Source: Eucommia ulmoides (taxonomy: Eukaryota; Streptophyta; Magnoliopsida; Garryales; Eucommiaceae). Taken from it: DNA of 64,000 nt. Numbering within the stretch: position 1 is the stretch's first letter; each line of letters starts with the position of its first letter. A program made the position numbers and the translations under genes. The stretch is from NCBI GenBank assembly GCA_016647705.1, contig CM028338.1:21225577-21289576 (forward strand), given 5' to 3'. Below, in pieces: positions 22,641-35,300 of the stretch. The notes under the pieces were generated by a model. That model saw nothing but the letters and a program-made list of their open reading frames with translations. It ran no database searches and had not been told where the DNA came from.

Positions 22641-23894
22641 GATGAAGATAAGTTTAATAGTAATTTAGACAAAATATCCGTAGTTATTAGTTAAAGAGGT
22701 TGTCTAGTTTCAATTCCATCAAGTTCTGATATTGACATTTTCTAAGATTGTTATTAAGATTACCTAGGCCCTATATGTTACCCGAGGCTTCATCGATGGC
22801 TCTACTTCACTTCTTCTAACTTGGACTGAGTGCAGACAGAATGGGCCTTCCCGAGATGACTTAGAGAAAGGAGAATAGAAGTGATGGAGAAACAAGTGTT
22901 AGTTAATGACGACTAACAAATGTTATTCCGTCTTGGTAGTGTTAAGAGAATTTTTTGTTATCTTTCTTTACTCTAGCAAGTAGGGAGTCATACTTTCTAT
23001 CTAATCCATGTAGTGAGCTTTGGGTAGTGATCCCGGTCAAGTTGGCCGAAGTTACTAGGTGTTGAGACACTCTTACGACTTAATACTCAGATTATATAAA
23101 GAACGTGATTTACCTAACTGTTTTCGTATGACCACTCAATGTTTAGAAACTTTCTGAGACCAATCTTTATTTTACTATTTATCTTAACATGTACTTTTAA
23201 GATTTTTACATTTTTAGATAATTATGGTATTTTGAGACAGTCTTGAGGTCTTTGGTGATTTTACCCTTATCCCGGCTACTTTCCCCATTATTAGATATTA
23301 TGTTGATAAAGGCTCATTGTCTTCCTTCAGTTTTGATTATATTCTATTTTATAAGGTTCCTCCTACTTTAATTTTAAGTAGGTTTTTATGTGCTTCTAGA
23401 TTAGTTATTTCTTGGGTAAAACCCAACCTATATTAAACTATTTTCTTTCATAAATCTGCCCGACCTTTCAATAACTTTTCTCAGGTTGGTAATATTTCGA
23501 GGCTTTATCTACCATTCTTGGCATTATAAATCTTATGGATATTTCCTCCTTTTGCTCTAGTTGAGGTGGTCTGCCGTAATCTTCTGTGGTTCTTCGGACG
23601 TTCCCGAGTTGGAACATATGTAACGATTCCTCATCAAGGCTCTTAGGTTTTCTAATGTTCTTAGATTTTTTTGTCAATATCTCACCATCGTTTGGTTGAA
23701 ACAAGACATCATCTTTTAACATTTTCCTTTGGATAATGATCTAATTTAGTATTGAAATTATGTTATCATTATTTTTTATTATTCGCAGTGTGTGAATTAC
23801 AATAAACAAATTAATTATGAAAGTTAGAGTATAAAGACCTGAATCGACCTTAGATAAAATAAGCTTGCATTTAGTGATTTGTAGATCTTGTTTA

Positions 23895-24120
23895 TTAGAA
23901 AGTACTTAAGAAACTAAAGGAAAGAATAGATATAGACATCGCCTCCTTAAAGTTCTTGGTTTTAGAGAAGATTATGACCCCTAATTGGATAAGATCCTCG
24001 ATAAGGTTTTTGAGGGCAAGGCACTGGTTAGTGTGATGATCGTCCTCTCCAGAGTGGTATTGACAGAACGTGTGAGGGTTAAACCTCAAATCCTAAAGGT
24101 TTACATGGTTAGGAGGAATT
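23895..24120 (-). pseudogene. Ty3/gypsy gag zinc-knuckle remnant
   Basis: Minus strand: MRFNPHTFCQYHSGEDDHHT, then NQCLALKNLIEDLIQLGV. The C-x2-H-x-x-x-D-H-H-x(3)-C spacing and the following L-K-N-x-I-E-D-L-I match the nucleocapsid region of Tat/Ogre-type gag, where the zinc knuckle binds the RNA genome. Frames further right (24307-24504, with FPKYGGGWTTRN) and left (23468-23722) may be further pieces but are not recognisable. No protease or RT follows to the left. Frames are broken by stops, so this is a relic. Confidence 0.5.
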
Positions 24121-25060
24121 GGTTTTAGAACTCCTTCCTTCAAGCAATTGTAGAAGATTTTTGAAAGTGGCACAGAAAACGGAGTAAATTGCTTTCGTTT
24201 ATGGTGTGTTTAAATTGGATTAGGAATTTGAGGAGAACTATTGGGATAAAATAAATATGGAGAGCCGATGAAAGGTTGTTCTTCTGAGTGGTCCCGGTCA
24301 TTGGGGTCATAGGTAGGCTTCCTTTTTAACAGGCTGGTTTGGCTTGCCTAATCTCTTTGATAGACTATTCCTTGTAGTCCATCCACCTCCATATTTTGGA
24401 AATTTCTTCTTGAAATGAGTTTTCCTTAGGTTCAAGGTTCTTATCCCAGCTAGGCAGGTCGTGCCTTGTGATAGTATTGAGAATGTCATCATCTTGTCTA
24501 CCAAGGCTAACGTAGTTTTCTGTAGCGATCAATTTTTCCTGAGGGAGCTTCTGGATTATTATTTCATCCCAGTGCTTTTATCATGCTAAGGGTATCTCCT
24601 GGTGATGATAATTGGTCCTCTTCTCTCTTCTTGGAATAGCGAAGCTGGGTTCATTTGGCTCAACATTTATCTTAGGGAGAAAATGTCTTATGGCATCATC
24701 AGGATCTTAGAGTTATTATGAATACTTAAAACAGAGAAAGGGATTGGATCCATCTTATAATTCTTTGCAAATGGATCTCGGATGGCTTTTAGCAAAAGTT
24801 ACCTAAAGCAGATTTTTCTAGATTTATTAAGCGATTAACCACCTAGACCTCTACTTATGAACTTTAAATGATGTGAGCTATCCTATCTTTATGTGTGGTT
24901 ATATTCTTGACTATATGTGAGTATGTCTTCAAAGACGATAATATTTGTTCTTTATATATGCAATCCTAAGAAGACGTAGCTCTAGCAGGCAATGTTCTGG
25001 ACAAACCTTGGCTTGGACTTGGCTTTCGTAGGACCGGTATAACTCGAACGTTTTGGATTG
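24121..25060. other. Element-internal DNA, gag-proximal, no clear gene
   Basis: Only short frames. The composition and position (between the gag remnant and the 5' LTR, in minus orientation) suggest decayed 5' gag sequence, but no domain can be named. Confidence 0.35.
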
Positions 25061-25600
25061 TCCTAAAAAATGATATAGTCCTCAAGGCTTATAGCACAAT
25101 TAACCCTTTATTCTCCAAGTATAGATCATTTTTCCTAGGACTCTAGGGTACAAATGTCATTTTCTTCCTCAAGATATGGACCATGGCTCCAAAGAATTTA
25201 AAGACAGAAATATCCTTTCTTTTCTATTTTCAAACTGGGGATATTTGCTCCTAGAACTTTGTGACAGACTCGACGTTTCCTTACAAATTGATCACAGTTC
25301 TTAGAACCTAGTGACAAAATTATCCTGGATTTTTCCAATGGATCATATCTCTTAGGACTCAATGACTGAATTGTCCTATTTTTCTCCTCAAACATAGATC
25401 ATGACTCCTTGGACTTGATGACGGAATTATCCTCTCTTTTTCTTTTCAAAATAGGGATAATTGCTCCTAGGACTTAATGACAGACATGTCTTTCTTCCGT
25501 AGAAATGGATTAGAGTTTCCCTAGAACCTAGAGGCAGAACTATCTTTTTTTCTTTCTCAAAAGATGGATTATCATTCATAGGGCATGAGTAAGAGTCTAA
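25060..25600. repeat. Degenerate tandem repeat, unit about 60-70 bp
   Basis: The pattern CTCCTAGGACTTAATGACAG, then a T/C-rich stretch, then CAAA-ATGGATCA recurs about eight times with much divergence, for example near 25185, 25250, 25305, 25350, 25400 and 25460. Short minus frames across it derive from the repeat. It lies in the 5' half of the 14.7-kb element. Confidence 0.6.
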
Positions 25601-26870
25601 GACACCTTTGAGTTCATGATATCTGCTGAGGGTGAATTTGACAATCTGACCGGTAAACCTTAACTGACTTTTTATCAAAAAAGATTTTGACCTGCTTAAG
25701 GCGATTTTAACCTACACCACAATTTCTTCCCTATGGTTCATAATTCTTATGGAATATGTTTTACGAGAAATGACACTACACTTAGGACGTGACACATAAA
25801 CCCTAGGGAAACATGACTCGAGGTATGGTTATATTTGGATCACACAGTCTTGATTTGACTGTGTGATAACACTTTCTTATGCCTTGGTAAGCTTGACGTG
25901 ATTTTGCACAATCAAAGTAGGTTACTTCACATTGTCTTAGTGGGCGAACCTTAGACAACTTTATTTGGCAAAGGCTATTATTGTCTATTTATTTGAGATG
26001 AACTTTTTTAAATTTGAAAGCAAAGGTAATTTATGATTAAAGTAAGTGTTAAGTGCATTATCAGGATAAAATGGGCATTTAGGATTTAATGTTCATACTT
26101 GAGCATTTATTGTATTAAGTTAGATAAGGATTCTTGTTCTTTCCTACAGCTTACGCTGTATTTAGATTTTCGAAAGCTTTTTTTAACACCGAGCAAGCAA
26201 GCTATGCGTGGGATAGAACAAGAACTCTTACACGGATTATTATGCCCCAACTTATCCTAGAAGTTTTATTTTGTCTACCTAATATGAAAATTATGTAAAT
26301 AATTGTACAAAATCTCTCTCCAAGATAAGTGTCCTAACTAGAACAGGGTTTTGGTTATTCCTTGATCCTAAGCTCATAATATGTGGTTCATTGCTTTTTT
26401 CTCTAGTGTATCCTAGAAAGCTTTGGCTCCTAGACTTTTAAACCTCTAGTGTCCTCCCTAGGGGAGCATCCATCGTTGGTTGGTGGTCCGAGCGAGGCGA
26501 GGTTCGTAGCTGGATCCTAGGAGAGACCCCCCCCCCCCCCGATCTTGCTTCTAATAACTCTATTTTCTATCCAAAGGATTTTCAAGGCTTAATTCGATTT
26601 GGTAAAATCACCAACGTCAGCCCCTACTGCCAGTTTATCTATCCCTAAGAAGGTTACGGCTTGGGTTTTTCCATATGATATGCAATATAAAATGAGTGCT
26701 CATGCGTTGGAGAGAGTATATAGTAATGAAATACAGGAATGTAAAGACAATATTTAAAATGCAGTATTGAAAGATGGTAACATAAATGCAGTGAAAGACA
26801 GTAAATATGCATGCATGTGACATAAATTTTAACTTAATTTTTTTATATTTTTATTATCATTATTATTAGA
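25601..26870. other. 5' leader side of the 14.7-kb element, non-coding
   Basis: No gene recognised. Contains a C14-type homopolymer at about 26527-26540. The minus frame at 26635-26823 is chance. Confidence 0.4.
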
Positions 26871-26873
26871 ATT

Positions 26874-27075
<202 letters not shown>

Positions 27076-27228
27076 TTTTTATTTTTTTATTAATTTTTTA
27101 TTTATTACTATTTAATATTTTTTGGAAGGGAATTAATTATGTTTTAAAAATTAAGGATGTATTTCTCAAGTTTTATTTAACTTTCATTATTAATTTAGAC
27201 TCTAACTAGGTCTAACCTTCTTTTGAGG

Positions 27229-27248
27229 TCCCTAACAGAGATGCCAAC
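27229..27248 (-). other. Primer-binding site of the 14.7-kb element
   Basis: On the minus strand, two bases after the LTR end, the sequence reads TTGGCATCTCTGTTAGGG. A TGG start just downstream of the 5' LTR is the mark of a tRNA primer-binding site. I do not assign the tRNA. Confidence 0.55.
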
Positions 27249-27687
27249 AGACGCACCCCAGTTTTTTATAGTGGAAGAAGTAGAGATTGGGAAGAAGAGG
27301 AAACAAATTTCATTCCTCCCTTTCTAAGCGGTCTAAATCCGTTCATTTTGAAAATAGTTTTTCAAGGGCTTTTTAAGTGTCGGTTTTGAAAAACTTCTTG
27401 GGCCGGGATTTTGTGTGGAAAATAGAGTCACCACCTAGCATTGGGTAAAATGGTGTGCTAGGTCACCGGGAGTTTTAGAAATTCATTTTACTTTGAAATG
27501 ACCCGTGTTTTGACTTCATTAGGTCTATGTACCAGAGATATTCTTAAAGTTCGGGGGTCGGCTATGCTCTGAGAAGGTTTTACACAACCCAGGACACCCG
27601 TTCATAAACGGTACCTTAGTTTAAATGAATATTCACTATTAAACATTACTCGAGTAACTTTATTTGATTTCATTAAACAAAGAAATT

Positions 27688-27722
<35 letters not shown>

Positions 27723-30285
27723 TTTTTTCTTCTTTTTATGTAATTTTGACATGATACAAGCAATAAATGTTATCTATTATGCAATTACAACTAGAAATAA
27801 AAACATTTTTGTGTTTTTAACATAATGAAAGCAATAAATACTGTACTACACTATATTATTCTAGGCAACGACAACCCAATAGTAGTTTATAAGAGACATG
27901 AACATAAATTTGCAAGTTATATGAAATGCAAACTAAGACTAATTTATTTGGATATGCAGCTGAACCTGCACGTGAGTTGCCTACGTATCTTGGATTAATA
28001 AGAATCAGTTCTTTATGTAGTTCGTTTGTGTGAAGGTTAAACTACATGGTTTATTTTATTAAAGGTGTGACCAAACCCTTATGGGTTGCCTACATACTTT
28101 GGTGGGTAACCAAAGATTAGATCATCACGTAGTTCATTCAATTTGGTTTTATGTGTTCTTCATGTTCTTGGTGTGTTCTTGATGTTCTTTATGTTCTTGA
28201 CATGATCTTGAACAATTTTAACATAGTTTGATGATCTTCACATGTTTTCTACATTATTGTCTTGATTACTCATTATACATGCTATGTATATGAAATTTAA
28301 GTATAAATACTACATGATTTTGCTATGTACAAACATAATTTGCATGCATATTTAAGCCAAGATCAAATGGTGTTTCAAGAAGAAATACCTATTTAGGGGA
28401 TGTAGTCTTCCCTAAGTGATTACCTCCCTCTCCTTCTTGATAGTCTTGGTTGGAACTCGATCAATCACCGTCAATATCTTGGGTTTTTGCTTTAAGAACC
28501 TCAAGAACACCCTGCTTAAGGAAATTGGCCTTTTTTAATTAGAAATCTCCCTTTCATCCTTGCTCCTCTTGGCTTGGTGTTGATCGATGACCGTCTTCCT
28601 CTTGAATCTTTCTCCAAGAACCTCAATAACACCCTCCGAGAATGAATTTCAGCAGAATAATGGTGTTTTATTTAATAGAATTTCTTGGGAGGCCTATTGC
28701 TCGAGTTTAGAGAGAGAATCTAGGCCTTCAAGTCCTGAAATTTATGAAAACAGCCCCCCTATTTATAGGCTAGGGATGCATGTGCATTAATTAATGGGCA
28801 GGCATATCCATCCCACTCCTTCGGAAGTGTTTGGCCTAGGGAATTTGGTCTCTTGTTTTGGTCTTGTCCATCATTGGACGAATTTTGAGTGGAATGGAAT
28901 ATTCTTAAAGATTTGGTAATGATTACCAAATATTTTCCTAGATTTGGTAGTGATTGGCAAGCATTACTACTAATTGGAAATCATTACCAATCATTACCTA
29001 TCCTACAATCATATGGGTTGTACATGGGGGCATTAATGGATTGATGTGACACTTTCAGTTTAGTTTCGGGCTAAATACCAGTTAGTTTGACTATTACGGT
29101 TTAGTTGCCATTAATGCTTTCTAGGTGCACTGTATCTAGTCTTGCATTGTCCATTTTAATTTAATGCTACATTATGAGTCATTTTTTGGTGAGCACTTAT
29201 TTGGTTGGATTCGAATCAAATCGGGTTAACATGCCTTGTAACCGATGGTTGGTTTTCAAGTTTCCTAATTACCTCTAGATATTTTGGTGAAACTATTTAG
29301 GTTCAATATATCCACCCCTTATTTGTCATCCTTAAGCATTTAATTCTTGACAGGATGTGCATTTAATGCATTGGCTAGGTGGCAAACCAATTTGGTTTGG
29401 CTTTGATAATGGATAATCACGTTTCAAGGTTTTCGGTTAATTCAAAGATATTTCGATCAAAAAATCTAGATACCTTGAATGTGGCCTATCCATTTCATCA
29501 CAAGTATTTAATTCTTGATGGTATAGGCATTTAATGCTCCTTAAATGCCTAACTTAGGTGACGAACTGAATCAATGTAGTTTCGATAACGGTTAGTCACA
29601 TCCTAAGTATCTTGGCTTCCCTTCCTTAGATATTTGTAGGCAACTTCTTGGAAGGTTCTTCAGTCTCTTCAAGGCTCCTTTGTGGTATTTTTATGGGTGG
29701 GTAGGCCCTTGATTCATTGGGCCTAGGATGGTTTGTTAAGACAACTTAGTTTTGGTGTAAATCCAAACTAAGCCCGAGTCCTTAATCACCTTGGTGATTT
29801 AGGGCTTGCATGACCTTTCCAAACCTTTATTAAGATCTCTTGTATTGTTTCTTGGTGGTATTTGATAATATGCATAATTGAAACAATTTTTTTGGTGCTA
29901 AACCGACAAGATTTAGTGATTGTTAATGTTTCAGGGTCAGGGAAGGTAACCGGAGTAATTTGTTTGAAATATTCTATAATTTAAGGGTAGTGGCTAATTT
30001 ATATCTATACTAAATATGATATAATTAAAATCAAATTTTAATAAAATCATTGTAGACCCCCTTAAATTATGGGATTTTTTAGGTTGATCCAAAATTTTTA
30101 CTTAACTGCATTTTATCAAATTTAACATTTTTTTTTTGTGTTTTTCTAATATTTTTGGGTATTTTTGTATATTATACAGTGTGATCTCATGTATAAATTC
30201 ATTCTCTTTAAACCGAACTTTAAAGTTTATCCGAACATGTACTTGATTCGACACTAACTAGGTGGGACAAAATGCGGTGTCTACA
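27249..30285 (-). repeat. 5' LTR of the 14.7-kb element
   Basis: Plus strand from AGACGCACCCC (the expected TG mutated to AG) to GCGGTGTCTACA, 3037 bp. It carries an extra stretch near 27535-27660 (GTTCGGGGGTCGGC... region) not in the partner LTR, where the other copy is deleted. It also has a long poly-T near 27690-27719. The minus-strand TATA box TATAAATA is at 28760-28767, the likely promoter of the element. Confidence 0.8.
28760..28767 (-). promoter_or_regulatory. TATA box of the 5' LTR
   Basis: GCCTATAAATAGG on the minus strand. The homologous TATAAATA is conserved in the other LTR at 17002-17009, which supports its role despite overall divergence. Confidence 0.6.
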
Positions 30286-30290
30286 GACAA

Positions 30291-32131
30291 GTTTTTGTAT
30301 TTTTTGGAATGTTCCCTTTGTATGGCCTCTTATCGAATGTTAAGGATTCGATAAGGAGGGTCCTCGGGGGATAGTTTTATGTGTGTTTCCAAGAGATTTC
30401 TTTAATTTAAATGGACAAACTAAAATACTTGAAAAAGTATGAATGTATGAATACGAATGCAAATAATAATATTAAACTAAAATTATATGAACATTTATTT
30501 ATGCAAAGGTCTATGTAATGACCTAAAAATGACTTATATGATTTGATGCAAGAATAATTCTAATTTAAATGTGCCAATGCAAATGGTATGAATACAGGAA
30601 TAAATCAGGGAAACTAGATGAATTAATATGATTATATGTGACAATGATTTAATTATCTAATATATATGAAAAGTGCAAGTGGTGTACGTGTCGTAACTAA
30701 GTGGCATGGATTATGAAGTCTAAAAGAACCTATATGTGATGAAAGTGTCCTAAGCATGTCATCTAAATGATACAAGAAATATATATATGGATTATTAAAT
30801 CTAAAAGAACCTATATGTAATTAAATGTAAAAACGGTGTAAGTGGTGAAGGTATCATAAACATGTCGTCTAAATGATAAATATGTGAGATAGATGCAAAT
30901 GATGTCTATTTTAAGTTTGCCCAATTAATTCAAGGAAATTCCAATTTGAAATTCCGTCAAATTCTATGGAGATGAGAATCGAGGGAGGATCGCGGAAACA
31001 AGTTGGTCGGAATTAATCTTTTCAAAGTTTAGGCGGAATCACACAAAATGGTTTACTGAGGGAAAAGATTTTACCAATCATTTTTAAATTCTACCCTAGG
31101 TGGGGAATCGAAACAAGGTCACGGAAAAGTCTTCCACAATTTAATAGAATTGTCGGATTCATCCTAAGGTTTGTAAGGACTAATTCTTATAAACTAAAAT
31201 TTTATTATTTTTTCTGGATTTTTATATTTTTTATTTTTTATGGTTTTTTTTATAACAAAGGAAAATAATAAAAATAAATAAAAAATAAATAATGAAAACA
31301 TCCATCTCCTAACGTTTGAGGATTAAGTTTAAGCACGAGAAATCCATCCCGGTATTTTCATCGGATCATCGAACGACTTATTTTTTAGTTTTTTTTAAGA
31401 ATTGCAATAAATATAAAGAAGAATTAAATATATAAAAAAAACAGCGAGATAAAGGATGTTCACATCTTACGCTTGGGGGTTCAAATTGAGAATGGAGAAC
31501 CCTGTCACGGTGTTTTCATCAAATCATCGGATTAATTACAAAGGAAATAAACTTCCAGGAATTTAAATTGTGATAATCAAAATAAATAATAAAGAATAAT
31601 TAAAAATTAGAAAGCATACATGTTCTGGTCAAGATTCCCGATACTCGGGTTTTTTTCTCTCTCGCAGATGGCTTCCTAAAAGAGCTCTCACTAAGAGATT
31701 TTTTCTCTCAATTTCTGAATGTCTCCAAAAGGTTTCTCTCTCTAAATTTTTTGTGTCTAAACTATGAGAAGGAGGGATCTATTTATAGTCCAGGATGGGG
31801 AGTGAAAAATCATATTCCCAATTCAGCGAGGAAAATGAAACAAAACCCAAAAGGAAATGGAAAGAGAAACCTTGTCCCATTTGGGCATTGAAAATGAAAC
31901 ATTTTTTTCTTTTCTACTTTCTTTATTTTATTTTCTATATTTTTTTTTATTTTTAAAATTTTCTTTCTTTTACCTTTTTTTTATCTTTTTCTTTTTTCTG
32001 TTTTATTTTTCCCCTTTTTTTTCCCCTTTTTTTTTGAAATAAAATAGAAAATAAAATGATAAAAGTACAAATAAATCGCAAGAAGTAAAGTTGAAATTAT
32101 TTTTGGGAACAATCGAAATAGCGTGTCTACA
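30291..32131 (-). mobile_element. Older gypsy LTR, right part
   Basis: Continues the LTR broken at 15629; joined across the insertion it reads AAGATGGGACAAGTTTTTGT. It ends AATAGCGTGTCTACA at 32131, i.e. TGTAGACACGC in transcription sense, and is followed by the ACAAAGAGGG purine tract. A minus-strand TATA box (CTATAAATAG) lies near 31768-31778, with CTCTCTCT-rich sequence beside it. Imperfect internal repeats (GTGGTG-AGGTATCATAAACATGTCGTCTAAATGATA type) occur at 30680-30880. The partner LTR was not found in this window. Confidence 0.6.
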
Positions 32132-33009
32132 GCTGTCCCTCTTTGTCATGCGAGTTTTACTTGCTTGATAAAGATAGAAGACAACGCCATTTTGATCGCC
32201 CCATTTTCCAAAATGAGATACAGAAAATAAAGTGCCGAAAGTATAAGAAGAAAATAAACTTACTCAAGACACCCATTTGAAGACAATACATTTGTTTAAA
32301 TAAATCTTTTTAATTAAAACAATACTAAGTATTTTTTCGTGGTTTTGTTATAATAATAATTTCCCTTATTTTTTATGAACTTAAACTAAATTTGAAAATA
32401 TTTAAAAGAAAATGTCCCATTTTAGACCGTCTATCAATTATGGGTGGGATTGACAAGTTTGGTTCCCAAGGAGAAGATTTTGTTTCTTTTTTTCATTTTA
32501 GTTTAGGTTATCTTGGCAAAACTAAAATATTTCATGCATGTGAAAATGAGGAAGAAATATTTTATTATCAAGAAGTCTTTTTTTTTTAAAGTTTTTCTTA
32601 GAAAGAAAAATTTCTCTTTTATGGGAAAAGTAAGAAGTCAATTTTTAGATTCCTTATTCGAAAGGACCCTAATTTTATTTTATTTTGAAATTCTCTTCTT
32701 TTTTTAAAAGGCAATCCATTCGGAAGTATAAACACTTTTTGAGGATTCTTGTTTAGGAAGAAATCCTCTTAGGAAGAAAATACTATTTTTTAAAGAAAAC
32801 TTAATATAAAGGAATTTTCATTTTTTAAGGAAAAACAAAACTTTGAGGACTCTTATTATAAAAACATCATTTTATAAAGTAAAATATATTTTTTTTTTTT
32901 TAGAAATAAAATGAAATATATTTATTTATTTTCTTTTTCCAATTTAACCTCAACTAAAATATATTTCAGGGAAGCGTCTCCCTTTACCCGCCATTTATAG
33001 TTTCACTCT
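32132..33009 (-). other. Internal 3' region of the older gypsy element
   Basis: Begins with the polypurine tract (minus strand, positions 32132-32154, key part ACAAAGAGGGAC) next to the LTR end. The rest is T-rich, with frames of about 65 codons that lack domains. It is interrupted at 33009 by a solo LTR and continues at 34413 into gag-like sequence. Confidence 0.45.
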
Positions 33010-34407
33010 TGTTGGGAAACCTAAAATTAGGTATCAGTGACCCTCATCTTTTAGCCTTTAGTTAAGACAAATTTTTTGTTTTGTTTTCCCTTGTATATTT
33101 TAAAACTTAAAGTAAATAAAAAAGTAAAAAGCAATGTAGGAAATCTAAGCTCGGAAAGACACAGAATAGTAAAAGTAAATTATTGAAAATTAAATTGTAG
33201 AAATATAAAGTGTGGAAAAGCACAGAGCAGTAAAGTAAATGATAGAATTTAAAAACGTGGAAAGACACAAAATGGTAAAATAAATGACATAATTAGAGGA
33301 AAGAAGAGTGAACCAATTTTTATGTGTTCAATTGAGAATGTCTTCTTAGGTTTTTATCCATTTTTAGGTCCTCTTTTAAAGATATTAAAAAAAAAAAAAA
33401 GTATGATCGGAGAGTAGTGAAAGTGACTTACTTTAGTGGCTAGGAAGGTTTCTTATTCTTCTTCTTCTGCTGCTTCTTTTCTTTCTTTTTCAAATGACTT
33501 TGAGAGAACAAGAGTGTTCTCTATTGAGGGTTTAAGAGAGAGAAATGATGTCACATTTTTTGGGAGAAATAGGATGAATTTTAGTATATGGTTCAAGGGA
33601 AGGGAAGACTATCTTTTATAGGAAGTATCCCTAGTTTTGCATCTGGGGAGTGCACAGAAGGTCAGATTTGTGGGTTAGCGACCCTATTTGATGGGTGGCT
33701 ACCCTAGATCATCATTACGACCTTTTAGACCCCCATTTCGGGAATTGAATAGTTGACCTCCAAAAACCATCTTCCTAATTTTTTCCATATGTGGTAACAT
33801 ATGGGGGCACTCCCTAGATGACTATCATAACTCCCAAGGCGGCATCCTATGCTCCGTCTTATTCTCGGGGCGGTGTGAAATTGGTGCTTTGGGCATCCTT
33901 TATCAATAAAATACATTTTTTTTTGTTTTTCTTGAAATTCAGAACAAAAACATGAAATTAAAATATCCAAAATGTCATTGGAATGTTCAATTTTGAAAAA
34001 TAAAAGGAAATTTCCTGCCAATTTGATAAAAAAAAATTGCGAAAATACAGTTTTTGGGTCAAATTGCAAAGTATTTGTAAAAATCAAAATTTCTTGAAAT
34101 TGGTGATGGAAACCAAAATTAACTATTATAAAAGTGATATCCGGTTGAGAAACACTTTCAATTTAATCAGTATTGTTCCAAATTAACTTTTAGACATTTT
34201 AATTTTAACCCAAAACTTTTTTTTTCCCTGGAATTGATTTAAATTGTCGATTTTTTGTGTCTTCTTGATTTAAAACATAATGTTGCGAAATATAAGGTAA
34301 AATTTTGTTTATTTAAGCATCAGTTTAAAATTTGCCCAAATTTTGACTTTAGACCTGGAACTTTTATTCAATGGAAAAAATAGGCGGGACAAAATGCGAT
34401 ATCTACA
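33010..34407 (-). mobile_element. Solo LTR of a second gypsy family
   Basis: Plus strand TGTTGGGAAACC ... GCGATATCTACA, flanked on both sides by ACTCT (33005-33009 and 34408-34412). In transcription sense it starts TGTAGATATCGC. A minus-strand TATAAAA lies at 33614-33620. No internal region follows either end. The left edge rests only on the 5-bp match beside TG and could be a coincidence; the right edge (ATCTACA) is firm by analogy with the related LTRs. Confidence 0.6.
33125..33300. repeat. Three-copy tandem repeat, unit about 58 bp
   Basis: Units with GGAAAGACACAGAATAGTAA, then AGTAAATTATTGAAAATTAAA recur near 33155, 33212 and 33258 with substitutions (GGAAAAGCACAGAGCAGTAA, GGAAAGACACAAAATGGTAA). 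It lies inside the solo LTR. Confidence 0.7.
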
Positions 34408-34429
34408 ACTCTTATCGAGGCGTCTCTTT

Positions 34430-35300
34430 GGATGGTCCTTATATTTCAACGAACCAAAGGTCAGTTCGGTATCTCTTCTTCTGTTCGGTCATTCTGTTCT
34501 GGGTTTGTTGTAAACCTTTTTCAAATGACCTCTCCAAATGAATTCTTTAACTTTATTTTTAAGGTCGTAACAATTGTCTATAGTGTAATCATAACGTTGG
34601 CAAAAATCACACCGCTTATTCAAATTGGTTGTCTTTCCCTTATTCGTTTATGTTTAGGGCCACTTGAATGACTTCTTATCCCTTTTTTACATCATCATTA
34701 TTCCCAGTGGTGCGCTTAAGGGGGTGAAGATCGTGTCGTGGAGATGGGATCCTGATTTCCCAAATGTCTTATTGGGTCATCCCCGCTCTCTGTCACTTTT
34801 TCTATTCTTCGACCTAGTCTCATTCCGACCAGGCATATCATAGCTTAACTTATTGACTTTTCATTTGCCTCTCCAATCTTCCTCTTCTTTAGCTCGGGCT
34901 CGATAAATGTCTTAGGGTAAGATGAATTTGATTGACAAAGAAATCCCTAAAGCTAGCGTATTTGGTAGTGCTCGGTCCATCTTATAAAGCAAAGGGTCGT
35001 CCCTGATTTTTCATCAATGGCGCGACAACCATCCCTTCGTTCAAGTCTTTTACATAGTCAGAGTTTTGCCTGAACCTTTCTTAGAAGGCATATAACTTTA
35101 ATCCTTCCCTTTTCCGAATGGCTATAAAATGGGATTGGTTCTTAAACTGTTGCTTGTTGCTTACAAACTTGTGAATAAATGTAGTACTCAAGGATTTAAA
35201 AGAATTGAACAAAGCCGGATTAAGGGTCTTATACTATTTCTGGGTCATACAGGCTAAGGTAACTTGGAATGCCTAGCACTTGATTGAATTCGATGGTCCA
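34430..35300 (-). pseudogene. Ty3/gypsy (Tat-like) gag remnant
   Basis: Gag packages the element's RNA into cytoplasmic particles. On the minus strand, DYVKDLNEGMVVAPLMKNQG (around 35000-35060) resembles the capsid-domain end. Further along, NLNKRCDFCQRYDYTIDNC (about 34570-34625) is followed by YDLKNKVKEFIWRGHLKKV. C-x2-C-x4-Y-x4-C stands where C-x2-C/H-x4-H-x4-C is usual; the LK-x-x-I/V-E-x-LI-RRGYL continuation is typical of Tat gag. Stops interrupt it throughout. It lies in the same orientation as the older LTR at its left, separated by under 1.5 kb of original sequence, so pol is missing from this copy. Confidence 0.6.
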
